Part shown: positions 5,078 to 6,336 of the stretch, one piece after another | Position numbering within the stretch: position 1 is the stretch's first letter | How the letters are laid out: every line of letters starts with the position of its first letter | DNA from: Lachnospira sp. UBA5912 | GTDB lineage: Bacteria > Bacillota > Clostridia > Lachnospirales > Lachnospiraceae | Reading direction: 5' to 3' | DNA length: 6,336 nucleotides | NCBI GenBank assembly: GCA_002435585.1 | Contig: DJDY01000105.1 | Span: 776-7,111 of the forward strand | Program-made: the position numbers and the translations under genes | Notes under the pieces: model-generated | What the model saw: the letters and a program-made list of their open reading frames with translations, nothing else | What the model was told of the DNA's origin: nothing | Databases searched by the model: none

Positions 5078-6336
5078 ATGCAGGATTTTATTAAGATTAA
5101 TAAAGATGATAACGTTGCAGTAGCTCTTAAGCCGATAGCTAAGGGAACAACTCTTAATGTGGCTGGTACAGAAGTTACTACACTCGAAGATATCCCACAG
5201 GGACATAAGTTCGTTATCAAGCCTATCAAGAAAGGCGATGCAGTTATAAAGTATGGTTTCAGAATAGGTTATGCACAGGCTGATATTCCAGTTGGTGGCT
5301 GGGTTCATACACATAACTTAAAGACAGCACTTGGAGATCTTCTTGAGTACACATATAATCCAGAAGGACATAAAGATGTTGAACCAACAGAGGAAGCATT
5401 TTTTGAAGGATATATGCGTGAGAATGGTACAGTTGGTGTAAGAAATGAAGTATGGATCATCCCAACAGTTGGCTGTGTTAATTCGATAGCAAGAGCAATC
5501 GAAGCTACAGCAAGAGCCAATAAGCCAGAAGGTGTTGATGAAGTGGTTGCATTCCCACATCCATACGGATGTTCACAGGTAACAGAGGATCAGGAAAATA
5601 CAAGACACGTACTTGCTGACCTTATCAACCATCCAAACGCTGGTGCTGTGCTTGTACTTGGTCTTGGCTGCGAGAACAGTCGTATTGAAGTGCTTAAGGA
5701 CTATATCGGAGAAGTTAACCCAGACAGAGTTAAGTTCTTACAGGTTCAGGATGTTGAGAATGAGCAGGAAGTTGCGGAAGGCCTTATGAAAGAGCTTATG
5801 GCTTATGCAGCTACATTTAAGAGAGAAAAGGTTAGCGCTAAGCACCTTATCGTTGGTATGAAGTGTGGTGGTTCTGATGGTTTATCAGGTATCACAGCTA
5901 ACCCAACAGTAGGTCTTTTCTCAGATATGCTTGTATCTAAGGGTGGTACAACTATCCTTACAGAGGTTCCAGAAATGTTCGGAGCCGAAACTATCCTTAT
6001 GAACAGATGTGCTAACAAGGAGCTTTTCGAGAAGACAGTTCACCTTATAAACGACTTCAAGGAGTACTTCATCAAGAATGGTCAGGAAATCTACGAGAAT
6101 CCATCACCAGGAAACAAGGATGGTGGTATCACAACACTTGAAGATAAGTCACTTGGATGTACACAGAAGTCTGGTTCATCACTTGTCAAGGGTGTATTAG
6201 CTTACGGTGAAAGAGTATCTAACAAGGGACTTAACCTTCTTAGCGCACCAGGTAATGATCTTGTTGCTTCAACAGCCTGTGCAGCAGCAGGAGCACAGAT
6301 GGTTCTTTTCACAACAGGACGTGGAACACCATTTGC
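5078..6336 (+). CDS. uxaA: Altronate dehydratase UxaA (3' end beyond the window)
   Basis: Altronate dehydratase (EC 4.2.1.7) removes water from D-altronate to give 2-keto-3-deoxy-D-gluconate; known family members need iron (or manganese). The frame is open from ATG 5078 to the right edge, 419 full codons, against about 495 in the family, so roughly the last 75 residues are missing. The N-terminal SAF domain ends around VGGWVHTHNLK with His77 and His79. The larger dehydratase region carries FPHPYGCSQ (Cys165), LGLGCENSR (Cys198), GMKCGGSDGLSGITANP (Cys263), ETILMNR, SPGNKDGGITTLEDKSLGC (Cys361) and SAPGNDLVASTACAAAGAQ. The conserved cysteines and acidic/amide residues are those of the UxaA/GarD family; the combination with uxaB makes altronate rather than galactarate the likely substrate. 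The gene follows uxaB after 158 bases that hold hairpins but no clear promoter, so co-transcription is likely. Confidence 0.96.
   Translation, partial: MQDFIKINKDDNVAVALKPIAKGTTLNVAGTEVTTLEDIPQGHKFVIKPIKKGDAVIKYGFRIGYAQADIPVGGWVHTHNLKTALGDLLEYTYNPEGHKDVEPTEEAFFEGYMRENGTVGVRNEVWIIPTVGCVNSIARAIEATARANKPEGVDEVVAFPHPYGCSQVTEDQENTRHVLADLINHPNAGAVLVLGLGCENSRIEVLKDYIGEVNPDRVKFLQVQDVENEQEVAEGLMKELMAYAATFKREKVSAKHLIVGMKCGGSDGLSGITANPTVGLFSDMLVSKGGTTILTEVPEMFGAETILMNRCANKELFEKTVHLINDFKEYFIKNGQEIYENPSPGNKDGGITTLEDKSLGCTQKSGSSLVKGVLAYGERVSNKGLNLLSAPGNDLVASTACAAAGAQMVLFTTGRGTPF

Noticed and set aside
5011..6018. Several minus-strand open frames (72-83 codons) opposite uxaA and its upstream gap
   Set aside because: They overlap each other and a well-supported enzyme gene, and their translations read as low-complexity shadows of the uxaA codons. 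The one reaching into the gap crosses the intercistronic hairpin.
1..6336. Mobile elements, CRISPR repeats, tRNA or rRNA genes, defence genes
   Set aside because: No transposase or integrase motifs, regularly spaced repeats, tRNA-like folds or defence-type domains were seen in reading both strands.

Overview
The window is AT-rich and holds four complete genes, one gene cut by the right edge, and probably the last codons of a gene cut by the left edge. Gene content, the LacI-type regulator, strong AGGAGG-type ribosome binding sites and biased codon use (AAG, CTT, AAC, TTC, AGA preferred) point to a low-GC Gram-positive gut anaerobe of the Clostridia. Lachnospiraceae is the best guess; a pectin-using relative of Lachnospira/Eubacterium eligens would fit. 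The taxonomy is inferred from style, not from a marker gene.

Layout. Bases 1-592 (+) belong to an unrelated unit: a short basic C-terminal tail of an upstream gene, then a gene for a small protein with two zinc ribbons around a helix-turn-helix-like segment (YvyF/TIGR03826-like). A perfect 18-bp inverted repeat with A and T tracts on either side (593-640) serves as a shared terminator with the convergent unit. On the minus strand lies a two-gene unit, a LacI-family regulator (first gene) followed by uxaC. On the plus strand, divergent from it, lies uxaB followed by uxaA, which is cut by the right edge.

How it works. UxaC isomerises D-galacturonate to D-tagaturonate (and D-glucuronate to D-fructuronate), UxaB reduces tagaturonate to D-altronate with NADH, and UxaA dehydrates altronate to 2-keto-3-deoxy-gluconate (KDG). 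The window therefore covers the galacturonate branch of hexuronate catabolism down to KDG. No transporter, KDG kinase, KDPG aldolase or glucuronate branch (uxuA/uxuB) is visible. The same set of genes occurs in the exu locus of Bacillus subtilis, where a LacI-family protein, ExuR, is the regulator, but the arrangement here (regulator-uxaC divergent from uxaBA) is different.

Regulation is the best part of the window. The 276-bp divergent region has one good sigma-A-like promoter for each direction, and each promoter has a LacI-type palindrome starting about 8-11 bp downstream of its predicted start site. One is TGTAAGCACTTACA, the other TGAAAGCGCTTACA. The second also fits the CcpA cre consensus exactly, so pathway-specific and catabolite control may converge there. 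The 158-bp uxaB-uxaA gap carries two hairpins and no clear promoter. I do not see a novel defence, mobile or otherwise undescribed system; this is a well-organised catabolic locus with interesting control sites.
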